Source of the DNA: Clostridiales bacterium
GTDB taxonomy: Bacteria; Bacillota; Clostridia; Christensenellales; UBA3700
Direction: 5' to 3'
Length of the DNA stretch: 10,723 nucleotides
NCBI GenBank assembly: GCA_014799645.1
Contig: JAAVHQ010000016.1
Coordinates: forward strand, 23,051-33,773
In this document: piece by piece, positions 1 through 6,549 of the stretch
How positions within the stretch are numbered: position 1 is the first letter of the stretch
Layout: every line of letters starts with the position of its first letter
The notes under the pieces: generated by a model
Told to the model about the DNA's origin: nothing
Seen by the model: the letters and a program-made list of their open reading frames with translations, nothing else
Databases searched by the model: none
Translations under genes and position numbers: made by a program

Positions 1-1452
1 GTGGCGGTACTTGCGTTTATCTTCATGCTATTGCAAAAGAGAGCGTACAGTAAAGCGTTGGAAGAAATGGAAGACGCGAAAGAAGATTACAATAGGAATA
101 TGTTCATGCAAGGTAATATGAATGGCGGTATGGGTATGAACGGCGGAATGGGTATGGCAGGACAAGCGGGAGTAGTATACCAACAACCGCAGTTTGCTAT
201 TGAAGATATGCGCGGAATGATAAACGAGGCAATGTCAAATATGTTGCCAACCGTGACGCAATACCTGCCGCAACAAGCGTCGGTGAATGACGAACTCGTT
301 CAACAGCTCATTGACCAAAACGAGCGCAACGAGGAGATTATCCGCAATATGGCGCAAGAGCACGAAATGCTTATGCAGAAGTTCGCCGAGCAACAAAAAG
401 AAAGCGTTGACGAAGACGTAATCGAGAAGTTGGTCGAGAAACTCGCCAAGCAACAAGTCGTGGTAGAGAAAGAGGCTGAAAAGGAAGTCGCGTCGGCAGT
501 CGTCAATGAAAAGACTCTCGAAGAGTTGAAAGAGACGATTAGAGAAGAAATTCAGACTCAAATGACCGCCAAAGCGGAGAAAGCCGAAAAGGACGAGAAA
601 GACGAAAAAATCGAGATGCTTTTGAAGGCAAACGAAAATCTAATGCACAATCAAGAAATCTTGATGGAGAAACTTTCTAATCAAGAAAAAGCGTTGGCAG
701 AGAAAATGGCGGTTACGACAAACGCGTCTTCAAGCGAAAAGTCTTCTATAGAAATGGAAAGACTTAGACTTAATCAAGAAATGTTGATGCATAGAATAAA
801 CGACTTGGCAATGAACACTGCTCTCAACAGCAGACAGCAATTCGTACCTATCATGCAACAACCGACAGAGAGAATAATCGAAAAGCCTGTCGAGAAGATA
901 GTGGAGAAGGAAGTCAAGGTCGAAGTCCCCGTCGAAAAGATTGTCGAGAAAGAAGTGGTCAAGGAAGTGCCCGTACCCGTTGAAGTCGAGAAAATCGTCG
1001 AGGTAGAGAAAGTAGTTCCTATGCCGATTGAGAAACCCAAAAAGGAAGTCGCGCCAAGACTTACGCTTGACGAAGCGTACGCTAAGTTGTCCGCTACGCA
1101 AAAGAAGATTTTCGACACATTGAAAAACTACGCTTTAAGCAAAGACAAGTGCAAAGAGAAAAAGTCGACTTACTTCACAGTACTTGGACAGTCAACCGTC
1201 AATCCGCTTGTCAAATTGACAATCAAGAAAAATACGACCGTCGCAATGTTCAAGATGGAAGACGAATACTTCAAAGACATTCGCAAGAACGCAGGCAGCG
1301 ACGGCACGAAGATGAAAGTCAAAGAGACGGAACTCATTGTCGGCGACAATCAAGCGTTGTCCACCGCAAAGGAAATGATTGACCTTCGCGAAGACCAAAT
1401 AGAACGTTACAACGACTATCTCAAAGAGCAAAAATCTATGAGAAAGAAATAG
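1..1452 (+). CDS. Membrane-anchored coiled-coil protein with Val-Glu-Lys repeats and unknown C-terminal domain (5' partial)
   Basis: I do not recognise a named family. The reading frame is open from base 1 and begins inside or just before a hydrophobic stretch (AVLAFIFMLL, then QKR), which looks like the end of a transmembrane anchor. The GTG at base 1 is therefore probably not the true start and the gene likely extends upstream. After the anchor come a Met/Gly-rich linker (about residues 38-56, NGGMGM repeats) and long Glu/Lys/Gln-rich segments (about 95-285) with heptad-like spacing typical of coiled coil. A low-complexity Val-Glu-Lys/Pro repeat (about 293-345) follows. The C-terminal part (about 350-483) is different: mixed alpha/beta in character, with IFDTLKNYAL, VKLTIKKNTTVAMFKMEDEY, IRKNAGSDGTKMKVKETEL and MIDLREDQIERY. 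It looks like a folded domain on a stalk facing the cytoplasm. The gene ends 6 nt from the converging phosphodiesterase gene. A structural or scaffolding role at the membrane is only a guess. The coding call is strong. Confidence 0.85.
   Translation: MAVLAFIFMLLQKRAYSKALEEMEDAKEDYNRNMFMQGNMNGGMGMNGGMGMAGQAGVVYQQPQFAIEDMRGMINEAMSNMLPTVTQYLPQQASVNDELVQQLIDQNERNEEIIRNMAQEHEMLMQKFAEQQKESVDEDVIEKLVEKLAKQQVVVEKEAEKEVASAVVNEKTLEELKETIREEIQTQMTAKAEKAEKDEKDEKIEMLLKANENLMHNQEILMEKLSNQEKALAEKMAVTTNASSSEKSSIEMERLRLNQEMLMHRINDLAMNTALNSRQQFVPIMQQPTERIIEKPVEKIVEKEVKVEVPVEKIVEKEVVKEVPVPVEVEKIVEVEKVVPMPIEKPKKEVAPRLTLDEAYAKLSATQKKIFDTLKNYALSKDKCKEKKSTYFTVLGQSTVNPLVKLTIKKNTTVAMFKMEDEYFKDIRKNAGSDGTKMKVKETELIVGDNQALSTAKEMIDLREDQIERYNDYLKEQKSMRKK
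877..1035 (+). repeat. Degenerate Val-Glu-Lys coding repeat
   Basis: Within the coiled-coil gene, residues about 293-345 are built from repeated blocks of the VEKIVEKEV and EVPVPVEVEK kind, and the DNA repeats gtcgagaa-type units. Such charged Val/Glu/Lys/Pro repeats are common as extended spacers between a membrane anchor and a globular domain. The copies are diverged, so this is a protein-level repeat and not a recent tandem duplication. Confidence 0.7.
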
Positions 1453-1458
1453 TGGAAG

Positions 1459-2229
1459 TTACTTTTTGTACTTTACTCGATTGTACTCGGTATCGGGCGC
1501 GTTGATGTAGTCGTCCGACTTTATGTTCGTTTCGAAAATCATATTGTCGGCGTTGTCAAGGGCAAGTTTGAGTTGCTCGGGAGTGCGTACAGTCCAAGTC
1601 ACGACAATCAATTCGGGATTGAGTTTTTTGAGTTTTTGATAATATTTGCTCGGCAAGTTCTTGATACTTACCGCCAAAAAGTCGACGTACTTATGCTGTT
1701 TGCACACGCGTACCATAAGTTTATGCAAAGCGTAATAATCGCACAGTTGACCCAACATTACTTCGGGGTGGTTTTTCGCCCACCAACGGACTATTCTGGG
1801 GTCAAAAGATTCGATACAGTAGTTACCTTTGTAGTTCCTTAATTCTTCCCACACTTGCGAGCAAGTCGCTTCTACCGCCCTTTGCGGTTTGATTTCAATG
1901 ACCAAGTTCACGCGACCTGCGACGGTGTCCAGCACTTGCGCAAACGTCGGGATAGAATAGTCGGTATTCATAAGTTTGTATTCGTCAAGTCGTTTAGTAT
2001 CGATTTCTTTGACTTTGCCATCTCTAAGACAAGTGCGGTTGAGCTTAGCGTCGTGATGCACGATAAGTTCGCCGTCGTTGGTGCGCCATACGTCGAATTC
2101 TATGCCATAGCCGTGTTTTATCGCATTTTCAAACGCGCCGAGCGAGTTCTCGGGCAACGTCTTGTTGTCGTGAAGTCCGCGGTGCGCGACTACCGTCTTT
2201 GTAAGCCAACTTGTTTTATTATTTTCCAT
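1459..2229 (-). CDS. Glycerophosphodiester phosphodiesterase family protein
   Basis: Members of this GDPD family cleave glycerophosphodiesters to glycerol 3-phosphate and an alcohol in a metal-dependent reaction on a TIM barrel. The 256 residues match the usual single-domain length. Visible family landmarks are AHRG (His16, Arg17), PENS (Glu27), EFDV (Glu44, Asp46), TNDGELIVHHD with His59 as the expected second catalytic histidine, IEIKP (Glu112, Lys114), SFDP near 141 and WTVRTPEQ near 212. There is no signal peptide or membrane segment, so the protein should be cytoplasmic and act on phospholipid-derived diesters such as deacylated lipids. The start is supported by an AAAGGAGA ribosome binding site on the minus strand. 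The gene lies 12 nt after the LUD-domain gene and is probably co-transcribed with it. The exact substrate cannot be read from sequence; glycerophosphoglycerol, glycerophosphoethanolamine or other diesters are possible. Confidence 0.93.
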   Translation of the reverse strand: MENNKTSWLTKTVVAHRGLHDNKTLPENSLGAFENAIKHGYGIEFDVWRTNDGELIVHHDAKLNRTCLRDGKVKEIDTKRLDEYKLMNTDYSIPTFAQVLDTVAGRVNLVIEIKPQRAVEATCSQVWEELRNYKGNYCIESFDPRIVRWWAKNHPEVMLGQLCDYYALHKLMVRVCKQHKYVDFLAVSIKNLPSKYYQKLKKLNPELIVVTWTVRTPEQLKLALDNADNMIFETNIKSDDYINAPDTEYNRVKYKK

Positions 2230-2244
2230 AAAAGTCTCCTTTTA
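2229..2244 (-). promoter_or_regulatory. Ribosome binding site inside a small hairpin between the LUD and GDPD genes
   Basis: On the minus strand TAAAAG-GAGA-CTTTTA forms a perfect 6-bp stem closed by a GAGA (GNRA-type) loop. It holds part of the AAAGGAGA Shine-Dalgarno sequence of the phosphodiesterase gene. The stem begins with the TAA stop of the LUD gene and ends on the A of the downstream ATG. The stem is A/U-rich and therefore weak. It could couple translation of the second gene to termination of the first, or could be incidental. Confidence 0.4.
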
Positions 2245-2853
2245 GTATCCCAAAGTTTCGTCTATGATTACGACGTATACGTTTTCCTGATATTTCGTGG
2301 GGTGGTGAGAAATGAGCGTCGCATTGCAGATACAGTCTTCGCTGTCGCAGTAGCAACACTGTCCGCTTGTCGCGCAAGGCGTGTTTTTGTTGCATCTTAC
2401 TGCATTAGGCGGAGCGGCAACGTTGCGAGCCCTATCTATTGCGCTTGCAAGATCGGGCGTGATTTTATTCGTACCTAAGACGTAAAGTATATTTTTTACT
2501 CCAAAAGCCAAGGCAGCGATTCTGTTGGCTGTTCCGTCAATATTCACAAAGTCGCCTTCTTCGCTCAACGCGTTGGTAGAGGATACGTACCAATCTGCCG
2601 AACCTGCAAGTCTATATATGCTTTCTCTTTTTTGCATTGGGTCGGTTATTGAATGCGAATACACGGAGTTGCCTCTATTGTGGAGCGTAACGTCGAGCCC
2701 AAGATTTTTTACCGTCATACTTCCGCCAAAGCCTACGCTGGATTCTTGCGGAATAAGTTTGAGTATAAATTCGAGCGCGCTTTCTTTGTCTTTGAAAAAG
2801 AAAGGTTTGAAGCCCTTTCTGGTGAGATTGTCAAGTACTTTTTCTATTTGCAT
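2242..2853 (-). CDS. LUD-domain (LutC/YkgG-like, DUF162) protein
   Basis: The protein belongs to the LUD family, named from the lactate-utilisation proteins LutB and LutC; stand-alone members have no established reaction. The 203 residues contain the GFGGSMTVKNLGL glycine motif (41-53), SSTNALSEEGDFVNIDGTANRIAAL (about 91-115) and NILYVLGTNKI (121-131), all characteristic of the family. A Cys-rich segment at 154-176 (Cys154, 160, 166, 167, 169, 174, 176; TPCATSGQC then CYC) resembles the TPCA...C..C...C motif often seen in this family and may bind a metal or be redox active. The ending VVIIDETLGY is also typical. No lutA or lutB partner is in the window, so a lactate pathway role is not supported here. 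The start has a G-rich ribosome binding site (GGGGGGT, six bases before ATG). It is the first gene of the minus-strand pair. Confidence 0.9.
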   Translation of the reverse strand: MQIEKVLDNLTRKGFKPFFFKDKESALEFILKLIPQESSVGFGGSMTVKNLGLDVTLHNRGNSVYSHSITDPMQKRESIYRLAGSADWYVSSTNALSEEGDFVNIDGTANRIAALAFGVKNILYVLGTNKITPDLASAIDRARNVAAPPNAVRCNKNTPCATSGQCCYCDSEDCICNATLISHHPTKYQENVYVVIIDETLGY

Positions 2854-2859
2854 AATTTA

Positions 2860-2912
2860 CCCCCCAATTTGCTCGGCAAAAGCCCTTTTGCCTACCGTAT
2901 ACAAATATTATA
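2860..2912 (-). promoter_or_regulatory. Promoter -10, leader dyad and ribosome binding site of the LUD-GDPD operon
   Basis: On the minus strand a perfect TATAAT occupies 2907-2912. The -35 at 17-bp spacing is poor (TAGATT). Between it and the gene lies an 18-nt perfect dyad, GGCAAAAG-CC-CTTTTGCC (plus-strand positions 2875-2892), followed by the G-run ribosome binding site at 2860-2865. The dyad has no T-run on either side, so it does not look like a terminator. An operator or leader hairpin is more likely. Confidence 0.5.
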
Positions 2913-2922
2913 CTAAATATAT

Positions 2923-2951
2923 TTGCTAAAATCTAGATTTTTTTATATAAT
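2923..2951 (+). promoter_or_regulatory. Sigma-A type promoter for lepA
   Basis: TTGCTA (2923-2928) and TATAAT (2946-2951) are separated by exactly 17 bp, with four of six and six of six consensus matches. Transcription would start near 2958, giving a leader of about 65 nt before lepA. The promoter is divergent from, and close to, the minus-strand -10 at 2907-2912, so the two units share one control region. Confidence 0.65.
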
Positions 2952-3023
2952 TATTAAAATAGAGCCTCTTCATAAGTTCTCACGTTCAGAGTCTCTTATA
3001 AAAACAGCAATGTAGAGGATGTT

Positions 3024-4820
3024 ATGCCTAAAAATCAAGACAACATCAGAAATTTTTGTATAGTTGCGCACATCGACCACGGCAAGAGTACGTTGGCGGA
3101 TTGCATTATGGACGTGACGCAGACGGTGGCGAAGCGCGACGCTAAGGAACAACTTCTCGACAGTATGGATATCGAGAGGGAGAGAGGCATTACCATAAAA
3201 CTTACGCCCGTAACGATGAAATACGAATATCAGGGCAAAGAATATATCTTCAATCTTATCGACACTCCGGGACACGTCGACTTCACTTATGAAGTTTCGC
3301 GTTCGCTCAAAGCGTGCGAGGGCGCAATCTTGATTGTCGACGCGTCGCAAGGCATAGAGGCGCAGACGCTCACCAACGTCTATCTCGCGCTTGACAACGA
3401 CCTTGAAATTTTGCCCGTCATCAACAAAATCGACTTGCCGTCCGCCCGTCCCGACGAGGTCAAGGCAGAAATCGAGGACGTAATCGGTCTTGACGCGCAA
3501 AACGCGCCGTTGATATCCGCAAAGGAATGCATAGGCATAGAAGAGGTCTTAAAGCAAGTAATAGAACTTTTGCCCCCGCCGAGCGGAGATTACGACAAGC
3601 CGTTCAAGGCGTTGATATTCGACTCGTATTACGATTCGTATAAAGGCGCAATATCCTTTATCAGAGTTTTCGACGGCGAAGTAAAGCCGGGCGACAGAAT
3701 AAGAATGTGCGTCACGGGCAAGGAATTCGACGTGACGGAAGTGGGCGTATTCGTGCCTAAAATGCAAGCGAAAGATTCGCTTTCTGCGGGCGACGTAGGC
3801 TACTTGTGCGCTAGTATCAAAAACGTCAGCGATACAAAAGTGGGTGATACGATACTCTTTGCCGACGATAGGACGAGCACGCCGCTTGACGGCTACAAGG
3901 AAGCGTCGCCTATGGTCTTCTCGGGTATTTATCCTGCGGACGGCTCGAAGTACAACGATTTGAAAGACGCTTTGGAAAAACTCAAACTCAACGACGCGTC
4001 GCTTATGTACGAACCCGAAGTGTCAACTGCGCTCGGATTTGGTTTTAGATGCGGATTTTTGGGCTTGCTTCATATGGAAATCATACAAGAGAGGTTGGAA
4101 AGAGAATTCGACCTCGACCTCGTTACGACCGCGCCGAGCGTTTCGTATAAAGTAATCAAGACCAACGGCGAGGAATTGATTGTATCTAATCCGTCCAACT
4201 TACCGCCTGCGGGCGATATCGACCACATGGAAGAGCCCGTCGTCAACGCTTTTATTTACACGCCGCCTGATTACGTCGGCGCGATTATGGAACTTTGTCA
4301 GGATAAGAGAGGTGAATTCATCAACCTTACTTACCTTGACGCAACGAGAGTGAGAATTGACTACGTCATGCCACTGAATGAGATTATTTACGACTTTTTC
4401 GATTCGCTCAAATCGCGTACGCGCGGTTACGCAAGTCTTGACTACGAGATTGCCGACTATAAGAGAAGCGACCTTGTAAAACTCGATATGCTTCTCAACG
4501 GCGAAATTTGCGACGCTTTGAGCCTTATCGTCCACAAAGACAAGGCGTACGCAAGAGGCAGAGGAATTGCTGAAAAATTGAAAGAGGTCATACCTCGTCA
4601 ACTCTTCGAAGTTCCTATCCAAGCGGCTATCGGCGGAAAGGTCATTGCCAGAGAGACCGTCAAAGCAATGCGCAAGGACGTGCTCGCAAAGTGCTACGGC
4701 GGCGATATCACGAGAAAGAAAAAGTTGCTCGAAAAGCAAAAAGAAGGCAAGAAGAGAATGAGACAGGTCGGTTCAGTCGAAGTGCCGAGCGAAGCGTTCA
4801 TGACGATTTTGAAAATTTAG
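3024..4820 (+). CDS. lepA: Elongation factor 4 (LepA), translational GTPase
   Basis: LepA/EF4 is a ribosome-associated GTPase related to EF-G; it affects back-translocation and ribosome assembly or initiation. At 598 residues the protein is full length. The GTPase motifs are all present: AHIDHGKST (15-23), RERGITI (52-58), DTPGHVD (80-86), NKID (134-137) and SAK (165-167). EF-G-like domains follow, then the LepA-specific C-terminal domain, with IPRQLFEVPIQAAIGGK, AKCYGGDITRKKKLLEKQKEG and VGSVEVPSEAF near the end. The start is supported by AGAGG at 3014-3018, five bases before ATG, and by the normal LepA N-terminus (NIRNFCIVAHIDHGKS). The order lepA then hemW is common in Firmicutes. The usual hrcA-grpE-dnaK genes do not follow hemW here. 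I see no clear intrinsic terminator directly after the stop, so read-through into hemW is possible. Confidence 0.98.
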   Translation: MPKNQDNIRNFCIVAHIDHGKSTLADCIMDVTQTVAKRDAKEQLLDSMDIERERGITIKLTPVTMKYEYQGKEYIFNLIDTPGHVDFTYEVSRSLKACEGAILIVDASQGIEAQTLTNVYLALDNDLEILPVINKIDLPSARPDEVKAEIEDVIGLDAQNAPLISAKECIGIEEVLKQVIELLPPPSGDYDKPFKALIFDSYYDSYKGAISFIRVFDGEVKPGDRIRMCVTGKEFDVTEVGVFVPKMQAKDSLSAGDVGYLCASIKNVSDTKVGDTILFADDRTSTPLDGYKEASPMVFSGIYPADGSKYNDLKDALEKLKLNDASLMYEPEVSTALGFGFRCGFLGLLHMEIIQERLEREFDLDLVTTAPSVSYKVIKTNGEELIVSNPSNLPPAGDIDHMEEPVVNAFIYTPPDYVGAIMELCQDKRGEFINLTYLDATRVRIDYVMPLNEIIYDFFDSLKSRTRGYASLDYEIADYKRSDLVKLDMLLNGEICDALSLIVHKDKAYARGRGIAEKLKEVIPRQLFEVPIQAAIGGKVIARETVKAMRKDVLAKCYGGDITRKKKLLEKQKEGKKRMRQVGSVEVPSEAFMTILKI

Positions 4821-5052
4821 TTCGATGTAAATGAACTCTGAACAGGATTAAAAAGTATCTTTTTCGCCGACTGTCAATTCGACTCACGCTCATCGTACAA
4901 AAAGTACGACTCGGCTCGCCGAACCGCCATTCAACGCAAAATCTAACTTTTTTCTCGCTGTCCATCTTCCTTTCCATCGAACGGGTGGGATGCTTATTCT
5001 GCTGATACTGCCGATGCAGCCAACTTTTTTAAATTGGAATAAATAAACAATA
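4821..5052. other. Structured spacer between lepA and hemW, possible dispersed repeat
   Basis: This 232-nt gap contains no convincing gene but has several tight inverted repeats: AAAAAG-TAT-CTTTTT (4850-4864), TCGTAC-AAAAA-GTACGA (4893-4909) and TCGGC-TC-GCCGA (4911-4922). GCCGA at 4866-4870 can alternatively pair with TCGGC at 4911-4915 and enclose the second hairpin. Two near-direct copies, CGACTCACGCTC and CGACTCGGCTCG, also occur. On the minus strand a 59-codon open frame (4977 down to 4798; alternative Met at 4965) is rich in Arg/Ser/Lys and contains VEWRFGEPSRTF. It has no good ribosome binding site at its first ATG, and it overlaps the lepA end. I read it as a by-product of a repeat element, not a gene. 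The last 60 nt are A/T-rich and contain no obvious hemW promoter. Confidence 0.35.
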
Positions 5053-6186
5053 ATGGGAAAAAGAAATTTAGGACTTTATCTGCATATACCATTTTGCAAG
5101 TCGCGGTGTATTTACTGCGACTTTGTGTCGTCTTTGGGCGATTGCAAAAGTATGGACAAATACGTTGATTATTTGTGTAGACAAATTAAAGCGGACGGGG
5201 AAAAATATTCGGGAAAGTACGTCGTCGATACTATTTATTTCGGCGGTGGAACGCCGACGTTGCTTTCGGGTGAGAATTTACAAAGACTTGCAAATACGAT
5301 AAAAGATACATTTGAATTGAATATAAAAGAGTTTTCCGTCGAGGCAAATCCTTGCACCGTCGATAGAGAAAAATTGCAAGCGTTGAAGGACGTCGGAGTG
5401 ACAAGAATCAGCGTGGGCGTACAGTCTTTCAACTATAAATTACTCAAAATGCTGGGCAGGCGACACGACGCCCAAATGGCAAAACGAGCTATAAAACTTA
5501 CGCTTGAAATGGGCTTTGACGTCAGCGTAGACTGTATGCTTGGACTTCCCAATCAGACGCTTGAAGACATCAAAGATTTTGTAGATATAGCGTATAATTT
5601 GGGAGTGGAACATATTTCCGCGTACACGTTGAGCGTGGAAGAAGGTACGCCTCTTGAAAGGCTTATCGAACAAAAAATACTTCAAGAAAAGTCCGATGAC
5701 GAGGTGGCTATATTCTACGAATATACTTACAAACTTTTGAAAGAGAGGGGATATACTCGCTATGAGGTGTCCAACTTCTGCAAGAGAGGCAAATACTCCT
5801 TCCACAATTTGAGGTATTGGCAGGGCGAAGATTACTTGGGATTAGGACTGTCGGCGCATTCGCTCATTGACGGGGAGCGGTGGAGAATTACGGATAATTT
5901 CGACGAATACTATTCGGGAATAGACAAAGGCTTAGATTTAAGACTTGACAGGGAAGAATTGAGCGTCGATGAGAAAAAATCCGAAATGATTATGCTCGCG
6001 CTTAGGCTTGACGAGGGATTGAATATAGAGAAATATGAAAACACGTTCGGGGGAAGTTTTGTAGATGAGTACGCATACGCTCTAGATAAAAACAAAAATT
6101 ACGTTGACTTTGACGGAAAAAGATTGAGAATCAAAGATGAGTACGTCGAGGTAATGAATTCTATCGTCGTGGATTTTATTAAATAA
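5053..6186 (+). CDS. hemW: HemW, radical-SAM-type heme chaperone
   Basis: HemW-family proteins bind heme and a [4Fe-4S] cluster and deliver heme to respiratory proteins; they were long annotated as coproporphyrinogen III oxidase-like. The 377 residues are normal length. The cluster motif is CKSRCIYC with Cys15, Cys19 and Cys22, followed by Asp-Phe, as in HemW; the extra cysteine of true HemN is missing. Other landmarks are GGGTPT (64-69), VEANP (96-100), RISVGVQSF (118-126), the HNLRYW motif near 256-261 that is typical of HemW, and GLGLSAHS near 268-275. The start is fixed by the conserved LGLYLHIPFC beginning. No Shine-Dalgarno sequence is visible before the ATG; the upstream bases are aaataaacaata. 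Translation may therefore be weak or depend on an unstructured A/T-rich leader. It probably forms a loose unit with lepA. Confidence 0.95.
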   Translation: MGKRNLGLYLHIPFCKSRCIYCDFVSSLGDCKSMDKYVDYLCRQIKADGEKYSGKYVVDTIYFGGGTPTLLSGENLQRLANTIKDTFELNIKEFSVEANPCTVDREKLQALKDVGVTRISVGVQSFNYKLLKMLGRRHDAQMAKRAIKLTLEMGFDVSVDCMLGLPNQTLEDIKDFVDIAYNLGVEHISAYTLSVEEGTPLERLIEQKILQEKSDDEVAIFYEYTYKLLKERGYTRYEVSNFCKRGKYSFHNLRYWQGEDYLGLGLSAHSLIDGERWRITDNFDEYYSGIDKGLDLRLDREELSVDEKKSEMIMLALRLDEGLNIEKYENTFGGSFVDEYAYALDKNKNYVDFDGKRLRIKDEYVEVMNSIVVDFIK

Positions 6187-6210
6187 TTTTATGGACAAAT
6201 CGGCTTATGT

Positions 6211-6236
6211 ATAAGTTCGCCCGAAGGCAAACTTAT
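6211..6236. terminator. Hairpin between convergent hemW and zinc-ribbon genes
   Basis: ATAAGTTCGCC, loop CGAA, then GGCAAACTTAT gives an 11-position stem with one C-A mismatch, 25 nt after the hemW stop and 8 nt before the zinc-ribbon stop. Its place between converging genes suggests a role in 3' end formation. There is no proper T-run on either strand, so it is not a classical intrinsic terminator. It may protect mRNA ends. Confidence 0.4.
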
Positions 6237-6243
6237 TCCCGAA

Positions 6244-6396
6244 TTACTTGCATTTCGTGAAAGTAGTGTTGTTGCAATTCGGACACGGTGGCATCTTGTC
6301 GTTGCCGTCGAGTCTGAGGTCAAAACCGCAGTTGGTACAGCTGTAACAACCCTTGCCCGGCTTTTCGCCTGTGCTGATTTTTGATACTTTTGCCAT
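6244..6396 (-). CDS. Small zinc-ribbon protein
   Basis: The 50-residue protein starts MAKVSKISTGEKPGKG and contains CYSCTNCG (Cys17, 20, 23) and CPNC (Cys38, 41). The pairs Cys20-X2-Cys23 and Cys38-X2-Cys41 are the expected zinc ligands of a zinc ribbon. The GEKPGKG...C..CG...LPPCP.C.N..F layout resembles the small zinc-ribbon-containing proteins grouped with DUF1451. I place it there by memory of the pattern only. I chose the ATG at 6396 and not the longer frame beginning at 6522 because a strong ribosome binding site (AAGGGGGTG on the minus strand) lies seven bases before it and the conserved sequence begins there. Function is unknown; a nucleic-acid or protein binding accessory role is possible. 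It converges with hemW and diverges from the membrane-protein gene. Confidence 0.85.
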   Translation of the reverse strand: MAKVSKISTGEKPGKGCYSCTNCGFDLRLDGNDKMPPCPNCNNTTFTKCK

Positions 6397-6515
6397 AGTT
6401 TGCACCCCCTTGTCATTGAGTAGTATTAGATTATTTTCCAAATTCGGACATTTATACAAAAGGTAAAGCGAAAGTAAAGTATTTGAGAAATGATTTGAGC
6501 GATTAAAAAAAATTG

Positions 6516-6543
6516 TGGACAAATATTTATTTTATGCTATAAT
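6516..6543 (+). promoter_or_regulatory. Extended -10 promoter giving a probable leaderless mRNA
   Basis: TGGACA (6516-6521, five of six to consensus) and a perfect TATAAT (6538-6543) are separated by 16 bp, and TGC directly before the -10 makes it an extended -10 element. The usual start of transcription, six to seven bases beyond the -10, falls on 6549-6550. Base 6550 is the A of the ATG of the next gene, which has no ribosome binding site. AAATATTT (6521-6528) is a small palindrome between the two boxes. Confidence 0.65.
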
Positions 6544-6549
6544 AAAAAT

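Noticed and set aside
1855..2478. Long plus-strand open frame across the phosphodiesterase and LUD genes
   Set aside because: It is a shadow of two well-supported minus-strand genes and its translation has no recognisable domain pattern.
2984..4843. Nine-base inverted repeat flanking lepA (GTTCAGAGT and ACTCTGAAC)
   Set aside because: A nine-base match between two spacers of this size is not rare enough by chance, and there is no other sign of a mobile unit.
4798..4977. 59-codon minus-strand open frame in the lepA-hemW spacer
   Set aside because: It has no ribosome binding site at its first ATG, overlaps the lepA 3' end, has odd Arg/Ser-rich composition and covers inverted repeats. It is better explained as part of a repeat element.
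4821..4981. Seven-base inverted repeat (TTCGATG and CATCGAA) as possible ends of an inserted element
   Set aside because: Matches of seven bases are expected by chance within a 232-nt region, and no target-site duplication was found.
5011..5030. Possible terminator before hemW (CTGC-CGAT-GCAG followed by a T-run)
   Set aside because: The stem is only four base pairs and the T-run starts several bases after it, so it is too weak to call.
6397..6522. N-terminal extension of the zinc-ribbon frame up to an ATG at 6522
   Set aside because: The added residues do not resemble the family, and a strong ribosome binding site stands before the internal ATG at 6396.
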